The notes: generated by a model not told the origin, from the letters alone. A stretch of DNA of 61,285 nucleotides from CAIPVR01 sp049316905 (GCA_049316905.1 JBMOJH010000008.1:1-61285), one strand, 5' to 3'; shown: positions 1-10,442, counted from the stretch's first letter. Made by a program: numbers and translations.

Positions 1-976
1 TCAGGTTCGGGAAGCGCTCCAGGAAGCGGTCCTTCACCGACTGGCTGAACAGCGCGGCGCTGGAGGAGATCGCCACCAGGCTCGAGACGTCCCAGCGGTC
101 GGGCTCTGCCTCGAGCGCCTCGATGAGCGGCCGGCCGATGGCGTCACCGGTGATGAGGATGGCGTTCACCCCGTGGCGGTCGATCAGGTCCCACACCGCC
201 TCGGCGGAGAACTTCGGCAGCAGCACGATCGTGGTCCCGATGAACCACTGGCTCATCGTGGCGATCTGCGCGGCGCCGTGCATGAGCGGTGGGATCACGC
301 AGAACACCAGCCCGCTCTCCGACGCGGCAGCCTGCTCGGCCTTGGTGTGCTCGCTCGCCACCCGCTCGCCGGTCAGCGCGTCGATGCCCTGACCGAGCGC
401 GAAGTAGATGTCCTCGCTGCGCCACACCACACCCTTGGGCATGCCGGTGGTCCCGCCGGTGTAGATGACGTAGTGGTCGTCGCCGGAGCGCTCGGGGAAG
501 TTCCGCTCGGGCGAGCCGGTCGCGACGGCCTCCTCGAACGGGACGGAACCGAGGAGCCCGACCGCGTCGAGGCCGGAGTCGTCCTCGATGTGGACGAACG
601 TGTGCAGCGCGGGTGAGCGGTCGGCCACGTGGGAGAGCCGCTCGGTGTACTCCTGGTCGAACACGCAGGCCACGAGGCCGGCGTTCTCGATGATGTAGGC
701 GAGCTCGTCCTCGACGTAGCGGTAGTTCACGTTGATCGGTACCGCCCGCACCTTGAGGCAGCCGAGCATCGCCGTGACCCACTGCTCGGAGTTCATCGCG
801 TAGATGCCCACGTGGTCGCCCGGTTCGATGCCGCGGGCGGCGAGGAAGTGCCCGAAACGGTTCCCCCGGGCGTCGAGCTCGGCGAACGTGAACGAGCGGT
901 CGCGGTCGATCACACAGAGCCGGTCGGGGACGGCGTCGACGGTGTGCTCGAAGAGGTCAGCGATGTTGTAGGCCAC
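1..976 (-). CDS. Acyl-CoA synthetase (FadD-type AMP-binding), 3' end outside window
   Basis: Activates a carboxylic acid to its acyl-CoA through an acyl-adenylate. Translation from a GTG at 976 begins VAYNIADLFEHTVDAVPDRL and stays open to base 1, so about 325 N-terminal residues are visible and the C-terminal lid domain is missing. The AMP-binding loop reads YTGGTTGMPKGVVW, and the N-terminal layout (HTVDAVPDRLCVIDRD, then TFAELDARGNRFGHFL) is that of actinobacterial FadD proteins. It lies 67 nt downstream of the WS/DGAT gene on the same strand, so the two could be one transcript supplying acyl-CoA for storage lipid. The substrate cannot be told from what is seen. The GTG start is chosen because the homologous N-terminus begins there; no upstream ATG fits. 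Confidence 0.85.
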   Translation of the reverse strand, partial: MAYNIADLFEHTVDAVPDRLCVIDRDRSFTFAELDARGNRFGHFLAARGIEPGDHVGIYAMNSEQWVTAMLGCLKVRAVPINVNYRYVEDELAYIIENAGLVACVFDQEYTERLSHVADRSPALHTFVHIEDDSGLDAVGLLGSVPFEEAVATGSPERNFPERSGDDHYVIYTGGTTGMPKGVVWRSEDIYFALGQGIDALTGERVASEHTKAEQAAASESGLVFCVIPPLMHGAAQIATMSQWFIGTTIVLLPKFSAEAVWDLIDRHGVNAILITGDAIGRPLIEALEAEPDRWDVSSLVAISSSAALFSQSVKDRFLERFPNL

Positions 977-1043
977 GCCGGAAATCTAGGGCAGGTCCCC
1001 GGGCGGGTGACCATCGGCACCCCGTCGGGGAGTGCCCCGGGCG

Positions 1044-2522
1044 TCAGCCGTCGGCCGACCGGGCCGCCGCGCGGGCCGTGGACGACGTGGGCGTGACCGG
1101 CGCGGGGGCCTTCACGATCGTCGGGTCGGTGATCCCGGCGAGTCGCTTCAGCTCGTCGAAGGCCGGCTGCACCGCCCCGGCCACGTCCCAGATGTCGGGC
1201 ACCAGGTCGGTGCACGCCAGGAACCCGATGTCGACGTGGTCGCGGTAGCTCAGCACGGTGATGTTGAGCCCGGCGCCGTCCATGATCGGTCCCATCGGGT
1301 AGGCCGCCACCATCTCGGCGCCGGCCATGTAGAGCGGGAACGGCGGGCCGGGCACGTTCGAGATCACCAGGTTGTGGATCGGCCGGTGCGCGTTGGCCAG
1401 GTTCATGGACGAGTACAGGCGGGAGGCCAGGCCGAACGTGCGCGGCGCGGCCCACTCGGCCCAGTCGGTGAGGGTGCGGGCCCCGATCGCCGAGTGGTCC
1501 TCCTTGGCGCCCTGGGTGCTCTCCACGATCCGCGCCACCCGATCGGCCGGGTCGTCGAGTTGCACCGGGAGGCTGGCGAACATGGCCGACACGTGGTTGC
1601 CGATCTGGCCCTTCTCGTCCTCGTTCCTCACCGACACCGGGCAGACGGCCACGAGGGGTTCCTCCGGCAGCGCGTCGAGGCCCTTCAAGTAGTTCCGCAA
1701 CGTGCCCGTGCACACCGCGAGCACCACGTCGTTGACCTTCACGTCGAGCGCGGACTTCACCGCCTTCACCTCGTCGAGCGGGAGCCGGGCGAAGGCGACC
1801 GTCCGGTGCGGGGTGATCGCCGCGTTGAACGGCGTGCGCGGTGCGGTGAGCGGGATGGCGCCGTGGCGCTTCTCGGGGTCGCGCGCATTGGTGATCACCT
1901 GTGCGATCGACTTCGCGGTGCGGCCCACCAGGCCCACCGCGTCGCCCCACCGGCGGGCCTTCGACACCGCGGCGAAGCTCACGAGCTCGAGGTCGCTCGG
2001 CACGTGCTCGGGCGGCACCGGGTCGGCCTCCACCTCGCGGCCCTCGGGCCCGAGGTCGTAGAGCTCCGTCATGATCTCGGCGCCCGAGGCACCGTCGACC
2101 GCGGAGTGGTGCACCTTCACCACGAACCCGACCCGGTCCTGCTTGAGGCCCTCGATGACCCAGGCCTCCCAGAGGGGGCGGGTGCGGTCGAGCGGGATGG
2201 AGATGATCTGGCCGGCCACCTCGGCCAGCTCGCGGCGACCGCCCGGGGCCGGACAGCCGATCCGCCGCACGTGGTAGTCGAGGTTGAAGTTCGGGTCCTC
2301 GATCCAGACCGGGTGGTGCAGCTGGAACGGCACCTCGACCAACCGGCGACGGAACGGTGGCACGAGTGGCAGCCGCTGGCGGATGACCTCCTTGATCGCG
2401 TCGAAGGAGTACCCGCCCGGCATCGTGGAGGCGTCGTAGATCCCCACCATCGCCACGTGCATGTGGCCGGCGGGCGTCTCGATGTACAGGAACGTGGCGT
2501 CCATGCCCGAGAGTCGTTCCAC
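1044..2522 (-). CDS. Wax ester synthase / diacylglycerol acyltransferase (WS/DGAT)
   Basis: Transfers an acyl group from acyl-CoA to a fatty alcohol or diacylglycerol, making wax ester or triacylglycerol. The 492-residue protein starts MERLSGMDATFLYIETP, the usual bacterial WS/DGAT opening, and has the catalytic HHxxxDG motif as HHSAVDG at residues 138-144. Further family marks are PLDRTRPLWEAWVIEG just before it and the ISNVPGPPFPLYMAG block late in the protein. Length matches the family (about 450-500). The tail after about residue 470 is low-complexity Ala/Thr/Ser. It precedes the partial acyl-CoA synthetase on the same strand. Storage-lipid synthesis is family knowledge; which acceptor it prefers is not visible. 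Confidence 0.93.
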   Translation of the reverse strand: MERLSGMDATFLYIETPAGHMHVAMVGIYDASTMPGGYSFDAIKEVIRQRLPLVPPFRRRLVEVPFQLHHPVWIEDPNFNLDYHVRRIGCPAPGGRRELAEVAGQIISIPLDRTRPLWEAWVIEGLKQDRVGFVVKVHHSAVDGASGAEIMTELYDLGPEGREVEADPVPPEHVPSDLELVSFAAVSKARRWGDAVGLVGRTAKSIAQVITNARDPEKRHGAIPLTAPRTPFNAAITPHRTVAFARLPLDEVKAVKSALDVKVNDVVLAVCTGTLRNYLKGLDALPEEPLVAVCPVSVRNEDEKGQIGNHVSAMFASLPVQLDDPADRVARIVESTQGAKEDHSAIGARTLTDWAEWAAPRTFGLASRLYSSMNLANAHRPIHNLVISNVPGPPFPLYMAGAEMVAAYPMGPIMDGAGLNITVLSYRDHVDIGFLACTDLVPDIWDVAGAVQPAFDELKRLAGITDPTIVKAPAPVTPTSSTARAAARSADG

Positions 2523-2592
2523 GGTTCCTCCCTACGTCGCCGGCCCGGTCGGTCGGCGATGACCGGCGGTCAGTCTGCCGCGAGTTGAGCCG

Positions 2593-3858
2593 GTGGTGCC
2601 CGCCGTCGAGACTCTCGGGATGCCCGTCGCCTCGTCCCGCCTGCTGCGCCAGGGCGTGCTCCACGCCGTGCTGGCGCTGAACGCCCGGCGACCGGTCCAC
2701 CGCAACCGGGTGCTCACCATCCCGAGCTTCTTCGGGAGCTGGCTGGTGACGGAGGCCGCGCCCGCCTGGCTCGCCCTGTGGGTGGCCCGGTCGGGCCGCG
2801 AACTGGTCCGCAACCGCGGGCGGATCGACGCGGCCGACGCCGTGGGCCTCGGCCTCACCGCCGGGGCGGCGGCGAGCCTGGTGGGCCAGATGCTCGACGC
2901 GGCGCGTGCGGAGGAGGAGCTGCGGGCGGCGCTCAGCGGCGAGGTGCCCGCCGAGCACCTCGACGCCCGACCGGGCGCCGTGCGGCGCGGGGGCTTCCTC
3001 CCGTGGCTGAACGGTCGCAGCCGGCGGCGCCGGACCCGGGGGGTGGTGTTCTCGGAGCTCGGGACGCACCGGCTGAAGCTCGACGTGTACGAACCGCTCG
3101 ACCCGCCGGCGCCCGGACGGCTCCGCCCGGCGATCATCCAGATCCACGGCGGGGCCTGGATCCTGGGGTCCAAGGACGAACAGGGCGTGCCGCTGCTCAA
3201 CCACCTCGCCGCGAACGGGTGGGTCGGGTTCAACGTCGAGTACCGCCTGAGCCCGCGGGCCAAGTTCCCCACGCACCTCATCGACTGCAAGGCCGCGCTG
3301 GCGTGGATCCGGGAGCACGCGGCCGACTACGGCGTGGACCCCGACTTCATCTGCGTGACCGGCGGGTCGGCCGGCGGGCACCTCACGGCGCTCATGGCCC
3401 TCACGGAGAACGACCCGGCGTTCCAGCCCGGCTTCGAGGACGCGGACACCTCCGTGCAGGCCGCCGTGCCGTTCTACGGCGTGTACGACCTCCTGGACCG
3501 GGAGCAGGACCAGCTCGACACGTTCCTACGGTTCCTCGAGGAGATGGTGATGGGGTCGCACCCGGAGTCGGATCCGGAGGGCTGGGCGGCGTACTCGCCG
3601 ATCGACCGCATCCACGGCGACGCGCCGCCGATGATGGTGATCCACGGCGACAACGACGTGCTCGTGCCGGTGGCGGGGGCGCGGCGGTTCGCGGCGAGGC
3701 TGCGGAGCGAGTCGGCGAACCCGGTCGTGTACGCGGAGCTGCACGGGGCCCAGCACGCGTTCGAGGTGTTCCCGAGCATCCGGACGGTGCGGACGGTGGA
3801 GTACGTCGAGCGGTTCCTGTCGTGGGTGCACGGCCGGTACCTCGCCACCCGCGAATAG
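2593..3858 (+). CDS. Alpha/beta hydrolase, hormone-sensitive-lipase (family IV) esterase
   Basis: Likely carboxylesterase or lipase. The 421-residue protein has the HGGAW oxyanion motif at residues 185-189 and the nucleophile elbow GGSAGG at 257-262 (Ser259); a plausible acid is in IHGDNDVLVP and the His in AQHAFEVF near the C-terminus. The first roughly 140 residues are an extra N-terminal region with a hydrophobic stretch (SWLVTEAAPAWLALWVA), as in several mycobacterial lipases of this type. GTG codons at 2593 and 2596 and an ATG at 2620 are all possible starts. It is divergent from the WS/DGAT gene across 70 nt, which suggests a shared role in lipid turnover. Its TAG stop is the first part of dispersed repeat copy A. 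Confidence 0.85.
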   Translation: MVPAVETLGMPVASSRLLRQGVLHAVLALNARRPVHRNRVLTIPSFFGSWLVTEAAPAWLALWVARSGRELVRNRGRIDAADAVGLGLTAGAAASLVGQMLDAARAEEELRAALSGEVPAEHLDARPGAVRRGGFLPWLNGRSRRRRTRGVVFSELGTHRLKLDVYEPLDPPAPGRLRPAIIQIHGGAWILGSKDEQGVPLLNHLAANGWVGFNVEYRLSPRAKFPTHLIDCKAALAWIREHAADYGVDPDFICVTGGSAGGHLTALMALTENDPAFQPGFEDADTSVQAAVPFYGVYDLLDREQDQLDTFLRFLEEMVMGSHPESDPEGWAAYSPIDRIHGDAPPMMVIHGDNDVLVPVAGARRFAARLRSESANPVVYAELHGAQHAFEVFPSIRTVRTVEYVERFLSWVHGRYLATRE

Positions 3859-3900
3859 GGGTCGTCAGTCGCCCCAGAAGCGAGTCAACCTCCGCAGACG
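3852..3900 (-). repeat. Dispersed repeat, copy A
   Basis: A 49-base element that matches the copy at 21720-21768 at 45 of 49 positions when read on the minus strand. It ends GACCCCTATTCG on that strand. It starts at the stop codon of the esterase gene and lies 18 nt downstream of the VOC gene stop. The central inverted repeat seen in copy B is partly broken here (CGCTTC opposite GGGGCG). Confidence 0.75.
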
Positions 3901-3918
3901 CCGGCGGGTCCCGCGCGC

Positions 3919-4377
3919 TCAGGCCCAGCGTTCGTGCGCGCCCACCCAGTCGAGCCGCCGGGTGACCGCCGCATCGGTGAACTCGCCCCAGGCGTCGGTG
4001 GGCAGCGCCCACATGACCTCGAACTCGATGCCGTCGGGGTCCTGCGCGTAGAGGCTGAGCGAGACGCCGTGGTCGGACTCACCGACGAGGGCGCCCATGT
4101 CGAGGAGCTCGGTCCGCCGTTCCACGAGGTCACCGAAGTCCTCGACCTGCCAGGCCAGGTGGTAGAGCCCGGGACCGGGACGCCCGGCCGGCCGCGTCGG
4201 CCCACCGGACCCCACCGAGAAGAGCCCCAGGTCGTGGTGGTTGCCGGGCAGCCGCAGGAAGACGGCGGCGCCGAGGTCGGCGGCGACCTCCATCTGCAGC
4301 GCCCGCTGGTAGAACGCCGAGGACCGCTGGGCGTCGGTCACGTACAGCACGGCGTGGTTGAGTCGTTGCACTCCCAT
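3919..4377 (-). CDS. VOC-family protein (glyoxalase/dioxygenase fold)
   Basis: A 152-residue member of the vicinal-oxygen-chelate superfamily: MGVQRLNHAVLYVTD opens the first beta-alpha-beta module, and LYHLAWQVEDFGDLVERR and SLYAQDPDGIEFEVMW the second. His in LNHAV and in YHLAW and Glu in IEFEVMW sit where this fold binds a metal. The ATG at 4377 is preferred to an upstream in-frame ATG at 4446 because AAGGAG lies about 8 nt before it. The substrate is unknown; extradiol dioxygenases, glyoxalases and fosfomycin-type enzymes share the fold. The gene stands alone on this strand. Confidence 0.85.
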   Translation of the reverse strand: MGVQRLNHAVLYVTDAQRSSAFYQRALQMEVAADLGAAVFLRLPGNHHDLGLFSVGSGGPTRPAGRPGPGLYHLAWQVEDFGDLVERRTELLDMGALVGESDHGVSLSLYAQDPDGIEFEVMWALPTDAWGEFTDAAVTRRLDWVGAHERWA

Positions 4378-4484
4378 AGGGGAGCTCCTTCTGGATCGTT
4401 CCTGGTGGTTGACGGGAACGGGGCCCGCACCGACGCGTGTCGGCACGGACCCCGTCGTCCCCGTGACGGTGGGGGAGGGCTCGG

Positions 4485-5027
4485 TCAGCCCTTGGGGCGG
4501 ACGGCCTCCACCTCGAGGCTGATCCGGACCTTCTTGCCGACGACGAGACCGCCGGTCTCGAGGGCCTGGTTCCAGGTGAGGCCGAACTCGGTGCGGTCGA
4601 TCTCGGTCTCCGCGGAGAACGCGATCCGCTCCATGCCGTACGGGTCGTCGATCGCGCCCTCGAACTCGGTCTCGAGCTCGACCGGGCGGGTGACGCCGTG
4701 CACGGTCAGATCACCCGTGACGACCCAGTCGTCGCCGTCCTGGCGCACGCCGGTCGACGTGAAGGTGAGCTCGGGGTGGTTGTCGACGTCGAGGAAGTCG
4801 GCGGAGCGCACGTGGCCGTCGCGCTGCTCGTCGCGGCTGTTGAACGACGAGGCGTCGATCGTGACCGACACCGAGGAGGCGGTCGGCTCGTCGCCGATCG
4901 TGACGGTGCCGGCGAACTTCTGGAACTCGCCCTTCACCTTGGACAGGCCGAAGTGCTTCACGGCGAAGCCGACGTAGCTGTGGCCGGCGTCGATGTCGTA
5001 GGTGCCGGGGGCGGGCAGGTTGCTCAT
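4485..5027 (-). CDS. YceI-family lipocalin-like protein
   Basis: A 180-residue YceI-domain protein, a beta-barrel that binds polyisoprenoid or other amphiphilic ligands. The family pattern is clear: GTYDIDAGHSYVGFAVKHFG at the N-terminus, DDWVVTGDLTVHGVTRPVEL in the middle and FGLTWNQALETGGLVVGKKV near the end. There is no signal peptide, so it is probably cytoplasmic, as in many actinobacteria. ATG at 5027 is chosen over 5087 because AGGAG lies 8 nt upstream and homology begins there. It is divergent from a MarR-type regulator with palindromes in the shared region, so it is likely that regulator's target. Confidence 0.93.
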   Translation of the reverse strand: MSNLPAPGTYDIDAGHSYVGFAVKHFGLSKVKGEFQKFAGTVTIGDEPTASSVSVTIDASSFNSRDEQRDGHVRSADFLDVDNHPELTFTSTGVRQDGDDWVVTGDLTVHGVTRPVELETEFEGAIDDPYGMERIAFSAETEIDRTEFGLTWNQALETGGLVVGKKVRISLEVEAVRPKG

Positions 5028-5101
5028 CTCGGGGTCTCCTATTCCTGTGGTCCGGCGGCCCGCTCGGGTCGACCGGTTCGGTTTCACTGACTGGTGGATC
5101 T

Positions 5102-5166
5102 CTGAGGATCAGGTAGCTGATGAATCAGACAACTGGGACCGTACGCCGGATATTCCTGACATGTCA
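5102..5166. promoter_or_regulatory. Candidate operators between yceI-like and MarR genes
   Basis: The 178-nt divergent region holds CTGATGAATCAG at 5117-5128 (CTGAT and ATCAG arms, 2-nt spacer), a related CTGAGGATCAG at 5102-5112, and the perfect palindrome TGACATGTCA at 5157-5166. The DNA here is clearly more AT-rich than its surroundings, as expected of a promoter. MarR proteins commonly bind such short palindromes between themselves and a divergent target. Binding is inference. Confidence 0.45.
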
Positions 5167-5205
5167 ACAATCATTTCGGAAGAGATATGGGGTACGATCG
5201 GACCC

Positions 5206-5760
5206 ATGGACGGCCGGACCGCCTCCCCGGGTTCCCTCCCCACCCCGACCACGCCCCCCGATCCGATGACCGGGAGCGCCACGGCCGGGGTCACGCCCGC
5301 GGTCGCCTGCCCGTTCGAGGACGAGCGGATCCTCACCTTCGGCCTCCTGCTCGAGGCCCACGCTCGGCTCGCCCGGGTGCTCGACGCCGAACTCCGCGCC
5401 TCGGACGGCATCACGCTGCAGACCTTCGAGGTGCTGCTCCGCGTGGCACGTTCGCCGCACGGCCGGGTGAGCATGAGCGAACTCGCGAACGGCGTGGCGC
5501 TGACCACCGGTGGGGTCACCCGTCTGGCCGACCGGCTGGAGGCCGACCGACTCGTCGAGCGCCACGCCTGTCCGACGGACCGGCGCGTGGTCCACCTGGT
5601 GCTCACCGATCGCGGCCGCGAGGTGCTCGACCGGGCCACGGCGAATCACCTGGACGCGCTCGAGCGGCACGTCCAGGGCCGTCTCGATCCGGCCGACCTG
5701 CCGGCCCTGCACCGGGCGCTCGACGTGCTCCGCTCCGACCCCGCCCTCCCGGCCGACTGA
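5206..5760 (+). CDS. MarR-family transcriptional regulator
   Basis: A 184-residue winged-helix regulator. After a Pro/Thr-rich N-terminus of about 35 residues, the MarR core runs from ERILTFGLLLEAHARLARVL. The recognition region is SMSELANGVALTTGGVTRLADRL, and the wing ends in DRRVVHLVLTDRGREVLDRA, which is diagnostic. ATG at 5206 is chosen; the same frame is open to 5002 but that part crosses the divergent promoter. MarR proteins usually repress their own and a neighbouring gene and release DNA when a phenolic or oxidised ligand binds. The divergent yceI-like gene is the obvious target. Confidence 0.92.
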   Translation: MDGRTASPGSLPTPTTPPDPMTGSATAGVTPAVACPFEDERILTFGLLLEAHARLARVLDAELRASDGITLQTFEVLLRVARSPHGRVSMSELANGVALTTGGVTRLADRLEADRLVERHACPTDRRVVHLVLTDRGREVLDRATANHLDALERHVQGRLDPADLPALHRALDVLRSDPALPAD

Positions 5761-5880
5761 GCAGCCTGACCGCCGCCCGGCCGACGGTCACGGGCTGGTG
5801 CGCTCGCATCGCTGAGTCCGCTGCCAGCCTCGGCCCGGGGCTCTCACCGTGCTCCAACCCTTCGGTTCCAGAGTCTCCCC

Positions 5881-6633
5881 ATGGCCGACGACACACCGCC
5901 GGTCCCCACCCCTCCCGCCCCGACCCCCGCCACGCCGCCCCCCGTGCCGCCCGTGGTGCCCGGTGCCACGCCGCCCTACGGCGCCCCGCCGGCCGGCCCC
6001 CCCGCCTTCGGCGCGGTGCCCCCCGCTGGTGCCGTTCCCCCGGGTGGTGCTGTTCCCCCGGGTGGTGCTGTTCCCCCGGGTGGTGCTGTTCCGCCCAGCG
6101 GTGCCGTGCCAGGACCGTCCTCGGGCGGTTCCGGCAAGCACCCGGCCAAGCGGTCGCGGGTCGCCGCCGCGGCGATCTCCGCCGGCGCCCTCGTGGGTCT
6201 CGTGGCCGGCGTCGCGATCGCCGGCAGCCGTGACGACGCCGGTGCCCAGGACCGGGCCGGGACCACGTCCGACCGTCAGGCCTCCCCGGGCTCGTCGGAC
6301 CAGGGTTCCGCCGTCCCGCTCCCCGGGCAGGGCAGCGACGACCAGAGCCAGGTGCCCTCCCGCGGTCCGCGCGACGGCGACGGGGACCGCTTCGGCGGGT
6401 ACGGCTCCGGCAGCGGCGACTCCACCAGTGACGGCTCCGGCGGGTACGACGGGAACCCTTCCGGCGGGTACGGCTCCGGCTCCGGCTCCTCCGGCACGTC
6501 CGACGACGGGTCGTTCTCCGTGCCCGCACCCGGACGCGGCGGCCCCTCGTGGGGCGATCCCTCCGGCGGGTCCGCCACCCCGTACCCCGGCGGTTCATCG
6601 GGCGGGCCCGTCACCCGCTCCGGCGGCAGCTGA
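5881..6633 (+). CDS. Pro/Gly-rich single-pass membrane protein, unknown function
   Basis: I do not recognise a family for this 250-residue protein. Residues 1 to about 80 are cytoplasm-like and proline-rich, with PPGGAV hexapeptide repeats encoded by 18-bp units. One membrane segment follows (RVAAAAISAGALVGLVAGVA, about residues 97-118), and the remaining 130 residues are a Gly/Ser/Asp-rich tail with repeated GGYGSGSG-like stretches. It ends 3 nt before the apbE gene and so is surely cotranscribed with it. No flavinylation motif of the (S/T)GA(S/T) kind is visible in the tail, so it is not an obvious ApbE substrate. A disordered extracytoplasmic linker or anchor is the most one can say. Confidence 0.6.
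   Translation: MADDTPPVPTPPAPTPATPPPVPPVVPGATPPYGAPPAGPPAFGAVPPAGAVPPGGAVPPGGAVPPGGAVPPSGAVPGPSSGGSGKHPAKRSRVAAAAISAGALVGLVAGVAIAGSRDDAGAQDRAGTTSDRQASPGSSDQGSAVPLPGQGSDDQSQVPSRGPRDGDGDRFGGYGSGSGDSTSDGSGGYDGNPSGGYGSGSGSSGTSDDGSFSVPAPGRGGPSWGDPSGGSATPYPGGSSGGPVTRSGGS
6034..6105 (+). repeat. 18-bp tandem repeat inside the Pro-rich protein gene
   Basis: Three exact copies of GTTCCCCCGGGTGGTGCT (6034-6051, 6052-6069, 6070-6087) plus one degenerate unit to 6105. In frame, each encodes VPPGGA. Copy number could vary by slippage. Confidence 0.9.
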
Positions 6634-6636
6634 CCG

Positions 6637-7551
6637 GTGGCCCCGCAGGAGGCGCGCGCCCGGGTGATGGGCACCGACGCCCACGTCGTGGTGGTCGGCG
6701 GGCCCGTCGGGCCGGGGGCGGCGATCGAGCGGCTCGAGGAGCTCGAGCGGACCTGGAGCCGCTTCCTTCCCGACAGCGACATCAGCCGCCTCAACGCCGC
6801 CGCCGGCGCGTGGGTGGAGGTCGGGCCCGAGACGATGGCGTTGCTCGAGCGGGCCGCGCTCGCCCATGACCGCACCGGGGGCCGCTTCGACCCGTACCGG
6901 CTGCGTCACGTGATCCGGGCCGGGTACGGAACTGCCCCGGGCGTGTGGCTCGAACCTTCCGCCCGGCCCGACCCGGCCGAGGACGGCATCGGTGCCGTGG
7001 AGCTCGACCCGGAGGGCTCGGCCGCCCGCCTCCCACCCGGCGTGGGGTTCGACCCCGGCGGGATCGGCAAGGGCTACGCGGCCGACCTGGTGGTGGCCGA
7101 GCTGCGCGACGCCGGGGCGGTGGGTGCGTGCGTCAACGTCGGCGGCGACCTCCGCGTGTTCGGCGACACCGGCGGTGACGGGCCGTGGACCGTCGAGGTC
7201 GAGGACCCGGCCGACCCGGACGCCTCGTTGTTCCGCCTGGCGGTGGCCGACGGCGCGGTGTGCACGTCGAGCCGCCTGCGTCGCCGGTGGCTCGGTGCCG
7301 ACGGCGCAGAGGCCCACCACCTGATCGATCCCGCGACCGGACGCCCCGCCGTGACCGAGGCGCTGTCGGCCACGGTGCTCGCCGCGGAGGCCTGGCAGGC
7401 CGAGGCGCTGTCCAAGGTGGCGTTCCTCGCCGGGCCCGACCACTTCGCGGACCTGCTGGCGGATGCCGGCGCGACCGGCCTGGTCGTCACCGCCGAGGGA
7501 GCGGTCCCGGCCGGCGGGCTCGAACCCTTCGTCCTCCCACCCGTCGGCTGA
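6637..7551 (+). CDS. apbE: FAD:protein FMN transferase (ApbE family)
   Basis: Transfers FMN from FAD to a Thr or Ser of a target protein, as in Nqr/Rnf and some extracytoplasmic flavoproteins. The 304-residue protein has MGTDAHVVV at the start, DSDISRLNAAAG near residue 47, FDPGGIGKGYAADLV around 131-146, and HLIDPATGRPA near 230, all ApbE hallmarks. It lacks a signal peptide, so it may act inside the cell, unlike lipoprotein ApbEs. GTG at 6637 follows the upstream stop by 3 nt; an ATG at 6667 is an alternative start. No clear acceptor (FMN-binding domain) protein is encoded in the window. Confidence 0.9.
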   Translation: MAPQEARARVMGTDAHVVVVGGPVGPGAAIERLEELERTWSRFLPDSDISRLNAAAGAWVEVGPETMALLERAALAHDRTGGRFDPYRLRHVIRAGYGTAPGVWLEPSARPDPAEDGIGAVELDPEGSAARLPPGVGFDPGGIGKGYAADLVVAELRDAGAVGACVNVGGDLRVFGDTGGDGPWTVEVEDPADPDASLFRLAVADGAVCTSSRLRRRWLGADGAEAHHLIDPATGRPAVTEALSATVLAAEAWQAEALSKVAFLAGPDHFADLLADAGATGLVVTAEGAVPAGGLEPFVLPPVG

Positions 7552-7567
7552 ACCCCCGGTCAGGGGC

Positions 7568-7573
7568 TACCGT
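7568..7573 (+). promoter_or_regulatory. Possible leaderless -10 for the methyltransferase gene
   Basis: TACCGT lies 6 nt before the GTG at 7580, the spacing at which transcription would begin at or next to the start codon. No Shine-Dalgarno sequence is present, which supports a leaderless mRNA. No convincing -35 is seen. Confidence 0.4.
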
Positions 7574-7579
7574 CCGGCC

Positions 7580-8290
7580 GTGGCAGATCAGCGGACGGTG
7601 GAACAGCTCCGGGACGACGTGGCCGCCGTGGGTACCTGGCGGCACCGGATCGACCTCGGTCGCGGCGTGGTGACGCCGGGCAACGAGGACACCGAGGCCG
7701 AGTGGCGCCGCCTGCAGCTGCCGGCGCGCTTCGACGGCAAGCGGGTGCTCGACATCGGCTGCTCCGACGGCTTCTACACCTTCACCGCCGAGCGCCTCGG
7801 CGCGAAGGACCTCCTCGCGATCGATGACGAGAGCTCCTTCATGGCGGAGACGAACGGGTTCCGGTTGGCCGCGGAGGTGCTGGGGTCGACGGCCGACTAC
7901 CAGGCCCGCATGCTCGAGTCGCTCGACCCGACGACCGACGGCACCTTCGACGTGGTGCTGTTCATCAACGTCCTCTACCACCTGCGCAACCCGGTGGAGG
8001 CGCTCGAGCGCATCGCCGCGGTCACCTCGCCGGGCGGTCTGCTCGTGCTGAAGACCTACTACCGCACCGACGTCCGGCTCTGGGTCCGCGGCCGGTGCCT
8101 GGGCGTCGACCTCGACCGTCGACCCAAGTGGTGGTACTTCCCGGAGTCGGAGCTGGGGGGTGACCCCACGAACTGGTGGGCGCCGAACGCCGCGGCCGTC
8201 GACGCGCTCCTGCGCAGCACCGGCTGGACGGGCATCCGTCGTCTCGGCACCTGGCGGGACCGCATCTACTTCCACGCCCGCCGGGCGTGA
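7580..8290 (+). CDS. SAM-dependent methyltransferase, CmoB/DUF1698-like
   Basis: A 236-residue class I methyltransferase. The SAM-binding motif is VLDIGCSDGFYTFTAERLGA at about residues 55-74, and FDVVLFINVLYHLRNPVEAL matches the motif of CmoB/DUF1698 proteins and of several small-molecule methyltransferases. True CmoB is about 320 residues and makes a tRNA wobble modification in gammaproteobacteria, so that activity should not be assumed. The GTG at 7580 is chosen because the N-terminus (VEQLRDDVAAVGTWRHRIDL) begins there. It lies 28 nt after apbE and 10 nt before the acetoacetyl-CoA synthetase gene. Confidence 0.8.
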   Translation: MADQRTVEQLRDDVAAVGTWRHRIDLGRGVVTPGNEDTEAEWRRLQLPARFDGKRVLDIGCSDGFYTFTAERLGAKDLLAIDDESSFMAETNGFRLAAEVLGSTADYQARMLESLDPTTDGTFDVVLFINVLYHLRNPVEALERIAAVTSPGGLLVLKTYYRTDVRLWVRGRCLGVDLDRRPKWWYFPESELGGDPTNWWAPNAAAVDALLRSTGWTGIRRLGTWRDRIYFHARRA

Positions 8291-8300
8291 GCGCGCGGCC

Positions 8301-10346
<2,046 letters not shown>

Positions 10347-10442
10347 GGGGCGCGCCTCCCGGTCAGTGTCTGAGCGGCCGAGCGGGGATAGGTCCCCATT
10401 GTCGGCGCTGCGCTCTTCGGGGAGGCTACGTCCCGCCCCATG

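Noticed and set aside
910..3381. Long minus-strand frame over the WS/DGAT and esterase genes
   Set aside because: Out of frame with the clear WS/DGAT gene and biased in composition.
7580..8290. CmoB as a firm name for the methyltransferase
   Set aside because: The protein is about 90 residues shorter than CmoB and there is no cmoA nearby; only the SAM domain resembles it.
10378..10395. GGGGATAGGTCCCC near 10390 as a fifth copy of the dispersed element
   Set aside because: Only a few bases match the GGACCCCTATT tail and there is no hairpin of the same layout, so I did not count it.
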